Assembly: GCA_913063405.1 (NCBI GenBank)
Contig: CAJXZB010000007.1
Coordinates: 37,818 to 101,817 of the forward strand
Length of the DNA: 64,000 nt
Direction of reading: 5' to 3'
DNA from: an uncultured Ulvibacter sp.
GTDB taxonomy: Bacteria > Bacteroidota > Bacteroidia > Flavobacteriales > Flavobacteriaceae
A program made the translations under genes and the position numbers. How positions within the stretch are numbered: the stretch's first letter is position 1; every line of letters begins with the position of its first letter. Shown here one piece after another: positions 26,707-35,104 of the stretch. The notes beneath the pieces are model-generated. The model saw only the letters and a list, made by a program, of their open reading frames with translations. It made no database searches and had not been told where the DNA came from.

Positions 26707-27162
26707 TTAACTTTTACTCCAACTGCTTTTAATATTACAACCACTGGTACGTAACAAACCTAAAATGGGACAACGGGCATCTACTTTTTGACCCAAGGTC
26801 TTTACTTGTTCTTCGGTTATCTCTCCTAGTACCATAGCTTCTAGTCTCACATTCTTGTAGCTGCCATTTGAATTATCTGACGTACCCATGAAACCCGAAA
26901 GATTGAGATCAACCTCAACCTTTATATCAATTTGTGTGATATTCAGGGAGAGTTCATCAGCAACAACTTGGGACTGTTCATTTTGACAGCCAGCTAAAGA
27001 CGCAATAAAAAGTTGCATAGGGTTAGGACCTGTATTTGATCCACCACCTTCAATAGGCTCATCTGTTTTAATAGTCCATTCTGTATTTGTAATGGTTACT
27101 TTAGTAGGCCACCCTCTCCCTTGTGCTTCGGCTTTGAAGGTTTCAATATGTGAATTTTCCAT
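26707..27162 (-). CDS. OsmC/Ohr-family peroxide-type thiol protein
   Basis: 151 residues. OsmC fold with the two expected reactive cysteines: C59 in ASLAGCQNEQ at the start of the long helix and C131 in DARCPILGLL. These normally reduce organic hydroperoxides with dithiol (lipoyl or thioredoxin-type) electron donors. The N-terminal GPNPMQLFIASLAGC is characteristic. It is 11 bp downstream of the Rieske-TPP gene and thus cotranscribed. A thiol electron source could be the Grx-Grx-TrxR fusion encoded two genes upstream; that is inference from neighbourhood. Confidence 0.9.
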   Translation of the reverse strand: MENSHIETFKAEAQGRGWPTKVTITNTEWTIKTDEPIEGGGSNTGPNPMQLFIASLAGCQNEQSQVVADELSLNITQIDIKVEVDLNLSGFMGTSDNSNGSYKNVRLEAMVLGEITEEQVKTLGQKVDARCPILGLLRTSGCNIKSSWSKS

Positions 27163-27173
27163 TTTTAATAATT

Positions 27174-29123
27174 TTATATTAATGTTGGGTCTGTAATTAT
27201 TTCTAATAATGCTGGACCTTTATGTGCTTTTAATTGTTCCAAAGCGGGAAGTAAATCTTCTTTTTTGGTCACTCTAATTCCTAAAGCACCACAGTTTTCA
27301 GCATATTTTGCAAAACTCATATTATGTAAAGAGGTTTTCCATACATCAAGTTCGGCTGCTCTTTGCTCTTTAGATATTTTTCCTAATTCTGAATTATTCA
27401 ACAATACGTGTTTAATGTTCATATTGTATTTTACCAAGGTCATCATTTCACCTAAATATTGTCCAAACCCACCATCACCAGAAACTGACCAAATGGGCCT
27501 GTCTTTACCTTGTGCTGCCCAAGCTCCCATGGCAGCTGGCAATGAAAACCCTATAGATCCTAAATAGCCAGACATTAAAATAGATTGGTTTTTAGGCTCG
27601 AAATATCTACCAAAAGAGTAGGTGTTATTTCCAACATCTACAGCAATTACCGCATTGTCTGGAACAACTTTATTCATGGCCTCAAAAACAGCAATTGAGC
27701 TTAAACCTATGTCACTTTCATCTTTTAAACGACTCACTTTTTCTTCTTTCCATATTGCCCAACGCTTTGCGATTTCTGGACGTCTATCTACAGTAGTAAG
27801 CTTTCCTTCTATTTGTTCTTCAATTATAGTGAGTGTTTCTGAAATTTCTCCCCAAAGTGCAGCGTCAACTTTATGAAATTTGCTCAAAGCTGTTGGATCG
27901 TAATCTACTTGTATGATTGGTTTTTTAGGTGTGATTCCAGTATGATTGGAAAACGATGCTCCAAATACAATCAATAAATCACTCTCGTTCATAAACCAAG
28001 AGGCAATAGGTGTCCCGCTTCTACCTAATACTCCGCAACCTAAATCGTGATGATCAGAAATTTGTCCTTTTGCTTTAAACGTAGTAATTACTGGGCAGTT
28101 TAATTTTTCAGCGAAAGCTGTAATAGCTTTCATATGAAAGCGTGCTCCGTGACCAACAATAATTGCGGGCATTTTAGAATCTGCCAACATAGCCACTGCT
28201 TTTGAAACCATTTGCCTTGGAGGCGAAATGTTCATAGGTGTAATTCTACCTTCTGGTGTTTGGGCTTTTTCTCCAGCTGGTTTCGACATAAAAGCCACTT
28301 CATCGGGAAATGTTATATGTGATACATCTCTGTTCAATAATGCACTTTTTATGGCTAAACTCATTAGCTCACTATGTTTTGAGTTTTGCTGTACACTATG
28401 ATTAAAGTTTGCTACTGTTTGAAAGGCAGCTACTAAATCTACTTCTTGAAACGCTCCGGTACCCATCACCTGTGTATTTACTTGACCAGAAAGGGCTAGC
28501 ATAGGTGAGCGGTCTACTTTAGCATCCCACATTCCTGTAAACATATTTGTAGAACCAGGTCCTGCAATACCAAAACAAACGGCAGGCCTTCCTGTTAGTT
28601 TTCCATAGGCAGAAGCTGCAAATGCTGCTGCACCCTCGTGACGAATACCAAAAAACTGAAACTTCCCTTGTTCTTCTTGACGCATCATGGCGTTGGCGAC
28701 TGCTAAATTTGAATGCCCAACCATACCAAAACCAGTATTAACCCCCCAATTTACCATGGTTTCTATCATCACATCAGAGATGGTATCTTGGTGTATTTCC
28801 TCTGCTTCTATGGCTATAAAAATTTCATCTCCTTCTTCTTTTACTTCAAAAGTTTTTACACCATCATCAAAACCTCCTGGAGGTGTTCCCGTACAGGGGT
28901 CAAAATCCCAACCGTGCCACGGGCAACGTAACATTCCGTTTTCAATAGAACCCTCACCCAAAGGGCCACCTTGATGTGGACATTTATTATCGAGTGCAGA
29001 AAATTTGCCTCTGTAATGTGTTAGACAAATGCCTTGATGTCCGGCAGTAACCGTTTGAACACGCCCCTCTGGTAATGTTTTTTTATCTTTTAGCACACTG
29101 TACCACTTTTTGGTTATTGCCAT
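27174..29123 (-). CDS. Rieske [2Fe-2S] domain fused to a TPP-dependent (pyruvate oxidase/acetolactate synthase-like) enzyme
   Basis: 649 residues. Residues 1-107 are a Rieske ferredoxin domain with complete cluster ligands: C48 and H50 in CPHQGG, C67 and H70 in CPWHGWDFD. From about 115 on follows a full TPP enzyme of the acetolactate synthase/pyruvate oxidase group: catalytic Glu E163 in RHEGAAAF, a central domain (about 300-440), and the TPP/Mg motif starting GDGGFG at 549 with NN at 577-578. Normal pyruvate oxidases pass electrons via FAD to quinone; here an N-terminal Fe-S domain could take or regulate electrons. Substrate unknown. It lies 11 bp before OsmC and 5 bp after a small membrane protein, in a cluster with a second Rieske fusion. 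Confidence 0.9.
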   Translation of the reverse strand: MAITKKWYSVLKDKKTLPEGRVQTVTAGHQGICLTHYRGKFSALDNKCPHQGGPLGEGSIENGMLRCPWHGWDFDPCTGTPPGGFDDGVKTFEVKEEGDEIFIAIEAEEIHQDTISDVMIETMVNWGVNTGFGMVGHSNLAVANAMMRQEEQGKFQFFGIRHEGAAAFAASAYGKLTGRPAVCFGIAGPGSTNMFTGMWDAKVDRSPMLALSGQVNTQVMGTGAFQEVDLVAAFQTVANFNHSVQQNSKHSELMSLAIKSALLNRDVSHITFPDEVAFMSKPAGEKAQTPEGRITPMNISPPRQMVSKAVAMLADSKMPAIIVGHGARFHMKAITAFAEKLNCPVITTFKAKGQISDHHDLGCGVLGRSGTPIASWFMNESDLLIVFGASFSNHTGITPKKPIIQVDYDPTALSKFHKVDAALWGEISETLTIIEEQIEGKLTTVDRRPEIAKRWAIWKEEKVSRLKDESDIGLSSIAVFEAMNKVVPDNAVIAVDVGNNTYSFGRYFEPKNQSILMSGYLGSIGFSLPAAMGAWAAQGKDRPIWSVSGDGGFGQYLGEMMTLVKYNMNIKHVLLNNSELGKISKEQRAAELDVWKTSLHNMSFAKYAENCGALGIRVTKKEDLLPALEQLKAHKGPALLEIITDPTLI

Positions 29124-29128
29124 ACTTT

Positions 29129-29395
29129 TTAGTTTTTATTGAATTTTGTTTTGAATTGGTCTTGTCTAATACTTACTGCTCTGCATGAATATTTTATTAA
29201 AGAAAATAACCCTAGTAGTATAATAACAATGCCTAAAGCACTTATATAAGTAGCATTATTTTCTATTGCCTTGAATTGTAACCCTCCTATCAATCCTGAA
29301 ATTGCTAGACACGCCACAGCGATATAGAAAAATACCATTGCTCGATTTAACGTCTTTAACTGAACTAATTTTGGTGAAATGATAGGTTCTTTCAT
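29129..29395 (-). CDS. Small two-helix membrane protein of unknown function
   Basis: 88 residues. Two membrane helices (about 19-40, AMVFFYIAVACLAISGLIGG, and about 50-68, YISALGIVIILLGLFSLI) joined by a short loop, with a basic C-terminus (SIRQDQFKTKFNKN). No family is recognised. It sits between the Rieske-TPP enzyme and the Grx-TrxR gene. It might anchor redox partners at the membrane, but nothing in the sequence shows this. Codon pattern and spacing (5 bp to the next gene) support a real gene. Confidence 0.65.
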   Translation of the reverse strand: MKEPIISPKLVQLKTLNRAMVFFYIAVACLAISGLIGGLQFKAIENNATYISALGIVIILLGLFSLIKYSCRAVSIRQDQFKTKFNKN

Positions 29396-29521
29396 TTGAT
29401 AGCTTTTTTATAAGTCCACTTAACTCATTAATTTAACGTGACCATTAAGTTAGAGGGCGATAGAATTAATAAACCTATACCGGGAACTATTGTTATGGGT
29501 AAATACCAGTTTTCCATTGTA

Positions 29522-30928
29522 CTATTTTAAATGATTGCGAACTCCATAACTTGCTAATACACCTTCACCCGTAGCAGCTGCTACCTGAGCAATAGCACCT
29601 TCACGACAATCGCCAGCTGCAAATATGCCTTCTATAGAAGTTTCTCCTAACCCTGTTGTTGTAATAAAACCGCTTTCGTTTAAAACAATATTATCTTTTA
29701 CAATCGTTGTATTAGGAATTAATCCAATGAATATAAAAGTGCCATTTGCTGTCAGTTCTTCAATTTCTCCAGTAACTTTATCTTTTACTTGTAAACCTTT
29801 AAAATTGCCTTCTTCATCTTTAGTAAATGCTAAAGATTCTTTGTTTAGATTGGTTTCAATGTTCTTTATTGACGGTAATTTTTCAATATAGGTTTCCGAA
29901 GCAGAGAATGTAGCACCACGAGTTACAATTGTTACTTTTTTACAGAAGCTTGCTAAGAAGATACCTTCTTCTAAAGCACTATTTCCGCCGCCAATAACTA
30001 TAATTTCTTTATCTCTATAAAAAGCACCATCGCAAGTGGCGCAAAAATGAATGCCAGCGCCTATTAAATCTTCTTCGTTGGTAATTCCTAATTTTCTGTA
30101 GGTTGAGCCTAATGCCAATACCACAGATTTACTTTGATATTCACCCATATTGGTGTCTATTTGAAATAGGTTTCCGCTTTTACTGATATTCTTTACGTCT
30201 ACACCGGTTTCAATAGTTGCTCCATATACTTTGGCTTGTTCTGCCATTCTTTCCATTAATTTCGGGCCAGAAATATCTGTGAAACCGGGATAATTTTCAA
30301 TTTTTTGAGTTAGAAAAGCATTGCCGCCAATATTCTTTTTTTCAAGAATTAAAGAACTAAAACGGTCACGTTGAATATAAATAGAAGCCGTTAACCCTGC
30401 AGCACCTGCGCCTACAATAACGCTGTCGTAAACCTTTTTTTCAGACTCTTGACCAATGTTTAAAACATTTTTTAAAACGGCATTATCTGGATTGGTATAA
30501 CTCTTATCACCAATAAAAATGGTAGGAATAATACGTTTCCCATTATTAATTTCTTCTACTTTTTGAGCGGCCCAAGAATGTTTATCAACCTCGATATATT
30601 GAAAATTGATGTAATTGTCTTGCAGGTACGATTTTGCCCGTTGGCAATCTGGACACCAGTCGGCTCCATACAAAGTAACTCTCCCTTGTGGATTAATACC
30701 TAATACATTTGCCAAAATGCTATTGTCTGGATTGGTAAATGGTTTTTCGTTAATTATAATAGTTGGTATAATACGTTTGCCGTTATTAATACCTTCGACT
30801 CTTGCTGTGGCATCTTTATCTAAATCGACATCAATAAAATTATAATCGATATTATTATCATTTAAATATGTTTTTGCTCTTTGACAATCTGGACACCAAT
30901 CTGCGCCGTATAAATCTATTGTGTTCAT
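29522..30928 (-). CDS. Glutaredoxin-glutaredoxin-thioredoxin reductase fusion
   Basis: 468 residues. Two tandem redoxin domains, about 1-78 and 83-158, nearly the same in sequence, each with active site WCPDC (C12/C15 and C92/C95) and the conserved IIPT cis-Pro stretch. They are followed by a thioredoxin-reductase-like FAD/NADPH enzyme (about 167-468): FAD-binding VGAGAAGLTA, redox-active C296/C299 in CATCDGAF, NADPH-binding IGGGNSALEEG and FAD-binding FAAGDCREGAIAQ. One polypeptide could thus move electrons from NADPH to two glutaredoxin-type centres. Probably a cytosolic reductant for neighbours such as OsmC or the Rieske enzymes; target inferred. It lies 6 bp downstream of the Rieske-GltS gene. 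Confidence 0.92.
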   Translation of the reverse strand: MNTIDLYGADWCPDCQRAKTYLNDNNIDYNFIDVDLDKDATARVEGINNGKRIIPTIIINEKPFTNPDNSILANVLGINPQGRVTLYGADWCPDCQRAKSYLQDNYINFQYIEVDKHSWAAQKVEEINNGKRIIPTIFIGDKSYTNPDNAVLKNVLNIGQESEKKVYDSVIVGAGAAGLTASIYIQRDRFSSLILEKKNIGGNAFLTQKIENYPGFTDISGPKLMERMAEQAKVYGATIETGVDVKNISKSGNLFQIDTNMGEYQSKSVVLALGSTYRKLGITNEEDLIGAGIHFCATCDGAFYRDKEIIVIGGGNSALEEGIFLASFCKKVTIVTRGATFSASETYIEKLPSIKNIETNLNKESLAFTKDEEGNFKGLQVKDKVTGEIEELTANGTFIFIGLIPNTTIVKDNIVLNESGFITTTGLGETSIEGIFAAGDCREGAIAQVAAATGEGVLASYGVRNHLK

Positions 30929-30934
30929 ATTTTT

Positions 30935-32545
30935 TTATTGCAGTCCAGCGTAGTTTATTCCTGTTAAATAATGTATTTCTCTATCGAAAGTTGATAGGTC
31001 ATTATGATTCAATTTGGTAACATCATCATAGCCACAAGATCTTGCAACTACTTTTATTAAATCGTTCGTAGCATGAAAAAAGTTGTGTAATTGCTTTGCG
31101 GAAGAATCTATAATTAATCTACTGCGTAATGATTCTTTTTGAGTAGCGATTCCTACTGGGCAGTTATTACTTCCACAAGCTCGCATTCCTAAACAACCAA
31201 TGGCTTGCAATGCAGAGTTAGATACTGCAATGGCATCTGCTCCTAGCATCATTGCTTTTGCAAAATCTTCGGCAACACGTAATCCTCCAGTAATAACTAA
31301 TGTAACATCTGTAGCGCCAACTTTATCCATGTATTTTCGTGCTCTTGCTAATGCTGGAATTGTTGGCACATTAATATGATCTCTTAAGATGGTAGGAGCA
31401 GAACCTGTTCCACCACCACGACCATCTAAAATGATATAATCAACGCCTACGTCTAAAGCAAACTGAATATCTTTTTCGATATGACTTGCCGCAATTTTAA
31501 ACCCGATAGGAATTCCTCCAGTACGTTCACGTACCTTATTAGCAAAATCCTTAAAATCCTGTACATTGTGAAAGTTAGGATTTGCTGCTGGTGAAATAGC
31601 TGTTTCTCCTTCTTTTAAACCCCTTACTTTGGCAATTTCTTTACTTACTTTATTCCCAGGTAAATGCCCTCCAGTTCCCGTTTTTGCACCTTGACCACCT
31701 TTGAAGTGGAATGCTTGCACATTGTCTAATTTGTCCCAAGAGAAACCGAATTGAGCAGATGCTAATTCATAGAAATACTTCGAATTATTAGCCTGTTCTT
31801 CAGGTAACATTCCACCTTCACCAGAGCATATTCCTGTGCCGGCTAATTCTGCGCCTTTAGATAAGGCTATTTTAGCTTCGCGAGATAAAGCTCCAAAACT
31901 CATATCACTAACAAAAAGCGGCATATCTAATTCTAAAGGTTTTTTTGTATTTGGACCAATCACAACTTTACTTACTACTTCTTCGTGATCTAATAAAGGC
32001 CTTGATGCTAATTGTGCTGGTAGAAATTGAATATCATTCCATTTAGGTAAGGTATTTCTATCTACACCCATTGAAGCTGAAAAACCGTGATGCCCAAGGT
32101 TTTTCAAACCGTTTTGTGCTAATTCTTTTATATACCCAGTATATGGTTCTGTGTCTTCTGGATGTGTATCTGCATAAGCTCCTAAATACTCATCACGATT
32201 AAAGAGTTGTGGGCTATTGACTAAATAAGCGTCGACTTCAAATTCATCTACTATTAAGTTGTCTCCTTCAATCTTGGTAGAGAATTTATGCAATACTTCT
32301 TTGTTGTTATATTCGGAAACACCAGAGTCTACTCTATAATCCCAACCGTGAACTCCGCAGATAAGATTATGCCCTTCCACGTGACCATCTGCCATTAATG
32401 CCCCTCTGTGCAAACATCTTCCGTACAAAACAGATATATCTTCATCAAATTTCACAATTACTAAGTCTAATCCGTTGACCAATGCGTGAACAGGTTGTTT
32501 GTTTATTAGCTCACTTATTTGTGTTATTACTACTGGTTTTTTCAT
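30935..32545 (-). CDS. Rieske domain fused to FMN-binding glutamate-synthase-like enzyme
   Basis: 536 residues. The N-terminal ~105 residues form a Rieske domain with ligands C44/H46 (GRCLHRG) and C63/H66 (CGVHGWDY). The remainder is the alpha/beta barrel of the glutamate synthase central domain: FVSDMSFGALSREAKIALSKGAE, GEGGMLPEEQ, KGGQGAKTGTGG, GGGTGSAP, and a 3Fe-4S-type Cys motif at C451, C457 and C462 (CLGMRACGSNNC). It lacks the glutaminase domain and the NADPH-binding small subunit of true GOGAT, so it may act as an FMN oxidoreductase of unknown substrate fed by the Rieske centre. First enzyme gene after the Crp regulator. Confidence 0.9.
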   Translation of the reverse strand: MKKPVVITQISELINKQPVHALVNGLDLVIVKFDEDISVLYGRCLHRGALMADGHVEGHNLICGVHGWDYRVDSGVSEYNNKEVLHKFSTKIEGDNLIVDEFEVDAYLVNSPQLFNRDEYLGAYADTHPEDTEPYTGYIKELAQNGLKNLGHHGFSASMGVDRNTLPKWNDIQFLPAQLASRPLLDHEEVVSKVVIGPNTKKPLELDMPLFVSDMSFGALSREAKIALSKGAELAGTGICSGEGGMLPEEQANNSKYFYELASAQFGFSWDKLDNVQAFHFKGGQGAKTGTGGHLPGNKVSKEIAKVRGLKEGETAISPAANPNFHNVQDFKDFANKVRERTGGIPIGFKIAASHIEKDIQFALDVGVDYIILDGRGGGTGSAPTILRDHINVPTIPALARARKYMDKVGATDVTLVITGGLRVAEDFAKAMMLGADAIAVSNSALQAIGCLGMRACGSNNCPVGIATQKESLRSRLIIDSSAKQLHNFFHATNDLIKVVARSCGYDDVTKLNHNDLSTFDREIHYLTGINYAGLQ

Positions 32546-32563
32546 TTTGCTATTTATGTTATT

Positions 32564-33241
32564 TTACACCTGATTTTGTTGAAGTGTATTAACTGATATT
32601 GAATCTATATCATAATTAATTAGTCCTTCCTTTCGCATTTTACTCAATACATTGCTAACGGTCTGTCTCGACGTATTGGTAAGGTTTGCTATTTCTTTAT
32701 GTGATAGAAGGTTTTTTGCTACTACGTGACCTGCCTTATTTTTTTCACCAAACTCATCTAAATAATCTATAATAAATTCTTTAATTCTTGTTGAACTATC
32801 CTTATATAATAAATCGTGAAGCCTTCGTTCTAATTTTTTTATGCGGAATCCATATACTTTAAGAACACCATTCTTTAGTGATTTATGCTTTTCCATAAGC
32901 TCTTCCATTTGTTCGGACTCTATATAACATATTATACAGTCCTCTAAAGCATAGGCGATTTCTTTGGAAGCTACTTCTTTGTCGAAAAGCGCAAGTTCTC
33001 CAAAAATGTTACCTCGTTTTACTACATATTTTACGGTACTGGTTGTGGCACTTACAATTTTTACACTACCTTTTTTTAGAAAGAAAACACAATTTTTATG
33101 CTCATTTGTGAGCTGAATAGGTTTTCCTTTTTCAATATTATCCATTTCCAGAATTTCACATATCCTCATCATATTGAGCATTCCGAGTTTTTTAAAAAGG
33201 TTGAATCCCTCTAAAAACCAATATTTAGTGATTGCTTTCAT
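32564..33241 (-). CDS. Crp/Fnr-family transcriptional regulator
   Basis: 225 residues. Cyclic-nucleotide-binding-like beta barrel (about 30-135: KNCVFFLKKGSVKI, VKRGNIFGELALFDKEVASKEIAYALEDC), dimer helix (about 138-160) and a winged helix-turn-helix (about 180-215: LSHKEIANLTNTSRQTVSNVLSKMRKEGLI). There is no N-terminal cysteine cluster for an Fe-S centre as in FNR, so the signal is not simply O2 by that route. The barrel lacks a clear cAMP-binding Arg-Ser pair. It is the first gene of the redox cluster, 18 bp before the Rieske-GltS gene, and probably controls it. Inducing signal unknown. Confidence 0.9.
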   Translation of the reverse strand: MKAITKYWFLEGFNLFKKLGMLNMMRICEILEMDNIEKGKPIQLTNEHKNCVFFLKKGSVKIVSATTSTVKYVVKRGNIFGELALFDKEVASKEIAYALEDCIICYIESEQMEELMEKHKSLKNGVLKVYGFRIKKLERRLHDLLYKDSSTRIKEFIIDYLDEFGEKNKAGHVVAKNLLSHKEIANLTNTSRQTVSNVLSKMRKEGLINYDIDSISVNTLQQNQV

Positions 33242-33264
33242 ATGGTATCAAATGTTTATTATCT

Positions 33265-33272
33265 CAAATGTA
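33265..33272 (-). promoter_or_regulatory. Candidate -7 element upstream of the Crp gene
   Basis: Reads TACATTTG on the minus strand (TAnnTTTG), 23 bp before the regulator ATG. It overlaps the left arm AATGTAA of an inverted repeat whose other arm TTACATT lies at 33294-33300 (19-bp spacer). The repeat could be an autoregulatory site, but it is not the classic TTGA-N6-TCAA of Crp/Fnr. Confidence 0.45.
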
Positions 33273-33624
33273 ACCAATTAGAGAGCCATGTGATTACATT
33301 AAATTTTTAATAGTTACTTTAAACGACACGAAAAAAAAACAGTCAAAACGCCTTTCATGTTTTATAATTACTAAGTCTGCTTTTTACTAAGGCGTAGGCA
33401 GTTTTTTTCTCTTCTAATCCTGAAATCTTTGCAATTTGAAATGTGTATTAGACATTTTGTTTGCTTTAGTAATTCAATCCCTAAAAGATTATTATTAGTT
33501 GTCCACTTTGACGAAAAAGTTAAGGCGAGTTTACAATGTTTAAGATGGTGATTAAATTGTTAATCAGGAACCTAATCGGCGATGGCCAATGATTGTGATT
33601 ATCTTTTGCTTTATATTAATAAAA

Positions 33625-33646
33625 AAGCCTCCAATCGGGGAGGCTT
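33625..33646 (-). terminator. Intrinsic terminator after the deoxynucleoside kinase
   Basis: AAGCCTCC (33625-33632) pairs with GGAGGCTT (33639-33646), an 8-bp stem with a 6-nt loop. On the minus strand it is followed by six T. It lies about 28 bp after the kinase stop. Confidence 0.8.
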
Positions 33647-33673
33647 ATAAAATTGTAGAATATGTTTCAAATG

Positions 33674-34288
33674 TTAAAACAATCCATGGAGTTCTGCGTC
33701 AATACGGTTTATGACCTCACCCAAATGCTCTGGGTTATCTACAAAGTCCAGGTTGTCAACGTCTAAAATAATAATATTTCCTTTGTCATATCCGTGAATC
33801 CAAGCTTCGTAGCGCTCATTAAGTCTACTTAGATAGTCAATACTAATAGTATTCTCGTAATCGCGTCCACGTTTGTGAATCTGATTCACCAAATTTGGAA
33901 TTGAACTACGTAAGTATATAAGAAGATCGGGACCTTCGGTGACGCTTTCCATAAGATCGAAAAGAGAACGGTAATTCTCATAGTCACGATTGGTCATTAA
34001 CCCCATCGCATGAAGGTTAGGAGCAAAGATATAAGCATCTTCATAAATCGTACGATCCTGAATAACTTTTTTACCGTGTTCGCGAATATCTAAAATTTGA
34101 CGGAATCTACTATTCAAAAAATAGATCTGAAGATTAAAAGACCAACGTTCCATCTGGTTGTAAAAGTCGTCCAAATATGGATTGTCTTCTACGTCTTCAA
34201 AGTGAGCTTGCCACTTATAATGTTTTGCCAGTAAACGCGTTAGAGTTGTTTTTCCGGATCCAATATTTCCTGCAATTGCAACGTGCAT
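33674..34288 (-). CDS. Deoxynucleoside kinase
   Basis: 204 residues. Phosphorylates deoxynucleosides to monophosphates for salvage. P-loop AGNIGSGKTTL at residues 6-16, catalytic Glu/Asp region ED...NPYLDDFY, the FNLQIYFLNSRFRQI helix, DRTIYEDAYIFA with the ERS/DRT motif, and lid arginines in NQIHKRGRDYENTI. The family includes deoxyadenosine and deoxyguanosine kinases; base preference cannot be read here. It is followed by a strong terminator. It fits with the CNT nucleoside transporter encoded elsewhere in the window. Confidence 0.92.
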   Translation of the reverse strand: MHVAIAGNIGSGKTTLTRLLAKHYKWQAHFEDVEDNPYLDDFYNQMERWSFNLQIYFLNSRFRQILDIREHGKKVIQDRTIYEDAYIFAPNLHAMGLMTNRDYENYRSLFDLMESVTEGPDLLIYLRSSIPNLVNQIHKRGRDYENTISIDYLSRLNERYEAWIHGYDKGNIIILDVDNLDFVDNPEHLGEVINRIDAELHGLF

Positions 34289-34296
34289 AAATCTTA

Positions 34297-35070
34297 CTAC
34301 TTTGGTTGGGTGATTGAAAAAGTAAGTAAACTTTTTCCGTCATAAATATAAAGGAATTCCTGGGTAATGAACAAGTCTTTTATGTTGTTTTCGGAGATTG
34401 GAAGTTTTACGGCTTCAAATGAGTTTTCGGTACTACGAAACAATGAGCTTTCCTTTAAGGCAACCAACACATCTCCTTGTTGAGCAATCATTGAAAATCC
34501 TTTGGCCTCGGTTTCAGAAAGCAAACTTCCATAAATATTAAAGGATAGCAACATATTCTCGGTTAGGATAAAGCAATAGTTAAAGTTACTCGCTTGTGAC
34601 ATTAATTTTCCAGCAAAAGGTTGTGAAATCGTCGTTTTGGAATTACTCCGGTAATTATACAATTCGAGTTGTTGTGTATCTACGTTAAAAACCCAAAGTC
34701 TATTGTTGCCAGCATTTGTAGCAGTACTTATATTTATGAACTCTGGAAGATTGTTGAAATTAATTCGTTCTATTTCGTTAAGGCGATTGTCTAGAAAAAC
34801 CACTGTATTAGTATCCTCATGAAATAACACAAGTTTTAATGGGTTGATAATATCTACAGAGCTGATATTTCCCAATTGGAAATCTTTAAAAGCAAAATCA
34901 CCTTCCGGTCCTTGTTTATGCAATACACTTTCATTGATGTAATAGGTATTTTTATAGGCATCTACACCAATAAATGTAGTGGCTTCTAATGGCCTACTAG
35001 AAACAGGTTTTAATTCCTGAGCAACCAATGAAAAACAGCTAAAAAAGAATAAAAAAAGGAGGTGTTTCAT
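34297..35070 (-). CDS. Exported beta-propeller-like protein of unknown function
   Basis: 257 residues from the ATG at 35068-35070; a longer frame begins with TTG and puts six residues before the signal peptide, so it is not used. Signal peptide MKHLLFLFFFSCFSLVAQ. The mature part is a succession of short beta-strand repeats with patterns such as KNTYYINESVLHKQG, NTVVFLDNRLNEIERI, NNRLWVFNVDTQQLELYNY and LFITQEFLYIYDGKSLLTF, as in propeller-like proteins. No family name can be given. It lies 8 bp upstream of the nucleoside kinase gene and 34 bp downstream of the response regulator, so it may be cotranscribed with one or both. Confidence 0.75.
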   Translation of the reverse strand: MKHLLFLFFFSCFSLVAQELKPVSSRPLEATTFIGVDAYKNTYYINESVLHKQGPEGDFAFKDFQLGNISSVDIINPLKLVLFHEDTNTVVFLDNRLNEIERINFNNLPEFINISTATNAGNNRLWVFNVDTQQLELYNYRSNSKTTISQPFAGKLMSQASNFNYCFILTENMLLSFNIYGSLLSETEAKGFSMIAQQGDVLVALKESSLFRSTENSFEAVKLPISENNIKDLFITQEFLYIYDGKSLLTFSITQPK

Positions 35071-35104
35071 AGAAGCTACAATATACAAAAAGCGTGCTAG
35101 CTAT

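Larger units (their letters stand above)
33242..33673. other. Noncoding stretch between the Crp gene and the nucleoside kinase gene
   Basis: 432 bp without a convincing gene. It holds the regulator promoter candidate and an AATGTAA/TTACATT repeat near the left end, and the kinase terminator near 33625-33646. The middle shows only AT-rich sequence with a T run after GGCAG around 33400. No tRNA-like fold was seen. Confidence 0.6.

Noticed and set aside
33674..34288. Deoxynucleoside kinase as part of an anti-phage nucleotide-depletion system
   Set aside because: It has a normal salvage-type sequence and no defence genes beside it.
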